From JAALLB01 sp964502215 (GTDB lineage: Bacteria; Pseudomonadota; Alphaproteobacteria; Rhizobiales; Rhizobiaceae), in contig CAZCUN010000090.1 in NCBI GenBank assembly GCA_964502215.1, positions 1-5,571 of the forward strand: 5,571 bases of DNA, given 5' to 3'. Each line of letters starts with the position of its first letter. Position 1 is the stretch's first letter. Below are positions 4,781 to 5,571 of this stretch, in pieces. The notes under the pieces are model-generated. The model was given only the letters and a program-made list of their open reading frames with translations, ran no database searches and was not told where the DNA came from. Made by a program: the position numbers and the translations under genes.

Positions 4781-5571
4781 TTAGAATTCGCCGTTAGCGA
4801 ATGCTTTAACTTGCTCAACAACACTAGATGTTTCATCAACTGCTGCACTTGCATCACCAAAATCACCACCAGAGATTAACTCTGAGATTGTATTCAATAA
4901 TGCAGTTACATCACTCAATAAAGCAGTTATTTCTGTTGAACTAGCTCCTGAGTTAGCTGTTGACGGAACGTCATTAGCAGGTCTGTTTGTAACACCTTCT
5001 GGCAAGCTAGGAGCTTGTGTAGAAATACTAGCAGGTCTGTTTGTAGTGGCTCCTGCTGGTCGACCAGGTAGTTGTTGTGCAATACCACCTTGTGGTAATG
5101 AGTTAGTCGATCCACTTGGTGAAGCGGAAGAACCACCACTCAGACTGCTCAACAACTGTTGAAGTACGCTAGCAATTTGATTTAACAGAGCAGACACATC
5201 ATTTGATGCCGCTGCACCAGCGCCTAGACCAATGTTTTGGTTTGCCGCTGTAGTTACTGTGTTAATCGCATTGTTTACGTTAGTTTGAACACCAGTCTGT
5301 GCTGCGTCATCACGGCCTTTTCCGCCGCTATTACTTCCAGCAACTCCTTGGATACCCTGAACACCCTGGATACCCTGAACGCCTTGGACGCCCTGAATAC
5401 CTTGAATGCCTTGAGCACCATCATGGCCTTTTTCACCTTTAGCACCTGTTGCGCCAGTTTCACCTTGGATACCTTGGATACCTTGGATACCTTGTGCACC
5501 AGTAGCGCCTTTAGCACCAGTAGCACCAGTTTGACCTTGGATACCTTGGATACCCTGTGCGCCTGTTGCGC
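4781..5571 (-). CDS. Collagen-like Gly-X-Y repeat protein, C-terminal part (partial)
   Basis: The - strand frame is open from the window edge to TAA at 4783-4781, giving 263 residues; the N-terminus lies beyond the window. The first part is 26 unbroken Gly-X-Y triplets (mostly GIQ, GVQ, GAT, GAK, GAQ), able to form a collagen triple helix. After SNSGGKGRDD comes a non-collagen C-terminal domain: an Asn/Thr/Ala segment, a leucine-rich helix with ALLNQIASVLQQLL (about 5140-5196), a Pro/Ser/Thr-rich linker with TNRPA twice, a second similar helix with ALLSDVTALLNTISELI (4870-4924), and an acidic helical end. Bacterial collagen-like proteins are usually extracellular trimers, so the helices may be trimerisation or assembly elements. 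An internal GTG at 5197 is not the start. Surface or spore-like location cannot be tested without the N-terminus. Confidence 0.85.
   Translation of the reverse strand, partial: ATGAQGIQGIQGQTGATGAKGATGAQGIQGIQGIQGETGATGAKGEKGHDGAQGIQGIQGVQGVQGIQGVQGIQGVAGSNSGGKGRDDAAQTGVQTNVNNAINTVTTAANQNIGLGAGAAASNDVSALLNQIASVLQQLLSSLSGGSSASPSGSTNSLPQGGIAQQLPGRPAGATTNRPASISTQAPSLPEGVTNRPANDVPSTANSGASSTEITALLSDVTALLNTISELISGGDFGDASAAVDETSSVVEQVKAFANGEF
4975..5045 (-). repeat. 17-bp direct repeat in the Pro-rich linker
   Basis: TAGCAGGTCTGTTTGTA occurs at 4975-4991 and 5029-5045, 54 bases (18 codons) apart and in frame. It encodes the repeated TNRPA motif. This suggests that the linker of the collagen-like protein grew by an in-frame duplication that has since diverged elsewhere. 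Confidence 0.75.
5330..5571 (-). repeat. 9-bp-unit Gly-X-Y coding repeat array
   Basis: The array encodes 26 Gly-X-Y triplets and runs off the window. Many units are near-identical 9-mers (GGTATCCAA and variants GGTGTTCAG, GGCGTCCAA). Several adjacent identical copies (about 5464-5495) would be prone to slippage, always in steps of 9 bases and so without breaking the frame. Confidence 0.85.

Noticed and set aside
5275..5526. 83-codon - strand open frame rich in Lys/Val repeats
   Set aside because: It is a frame shadow of the Gly-X-Y repeats. The 9-bp period keeps the other frames open too.
5330..5571. Short regular repeats that might suggest a CRISPR array
   Set aside because: The units are 9 bp, in frame and without spacers; they encode collagen triplets.

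Overview
The window looks like a junction between the right end of a prophage (about 1-2420, + strand) and ordinary chromosome (about 2497-5571, all genes on the - strand). The host is most likely an alphaproteobacterium of moderate to low GC. The main evidence is the elongator tRNA-Met at 2497-2573, whose body resembles the alphaproteobacterial form rather than the enterobacterial one. This is recognition from memory, not a search.

Phage part: the C-terminal end of one gene (2-109) and two tail-region-like genes (109-738 and 738-1157) are chained by TAATG stop/start overlaps. A 62-codon open stretch in the -1 frame (1115-1303) follows and ends one base before a small zinc-finger gene of the phage Mu Com family (1305-1469). 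Com overlaps a complete DNA cytosine-5 methyltransferase gene (1466-2410) by GTGA. In Mu, Com is the RNA-binding activator that opens a hairpin over the ribosome binding site of the DNA-modification gene mom. Here the same position holds a C5-methyltransferase, and a hairpin (1442-1457) covers its Shine-Dalgarno sequence, so a Com-controlled translational switch is the best reading. A hairpin across the methyltransferase stop codon closes the block.

Boundary: the prophage genes stop about 90 bases from the 3' end of tRNA-Met, the orientation expected if a phage integrated at that 3' end. The other junction is outside the window. The tRNA has its own strong promoter (TTGACA-N17-TAATAA).

Chromosomal part: lrgA and lrgB (3813 down to 2721) form an overlapping two-gene operon for a holin-like or carboxylate-transport membrane pair. 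Upstream of it lies a single 60-residue protein gene (4234-4052) of unknown function, with its own Shine-Dalgarno sequence and a strong terminator. A roughly 430-base intergenic stretch behind that gene carries a 14-bp palindrome, a perfect 20-bp tandem duplication and a 12-bp-period repeat. The window ends in the C-terminal half of a collagen-like Gly-X-Y protein (4781 to beyond 5571), which has two similar leucine-rich helices around a Pro-rich linker and its own terminator.
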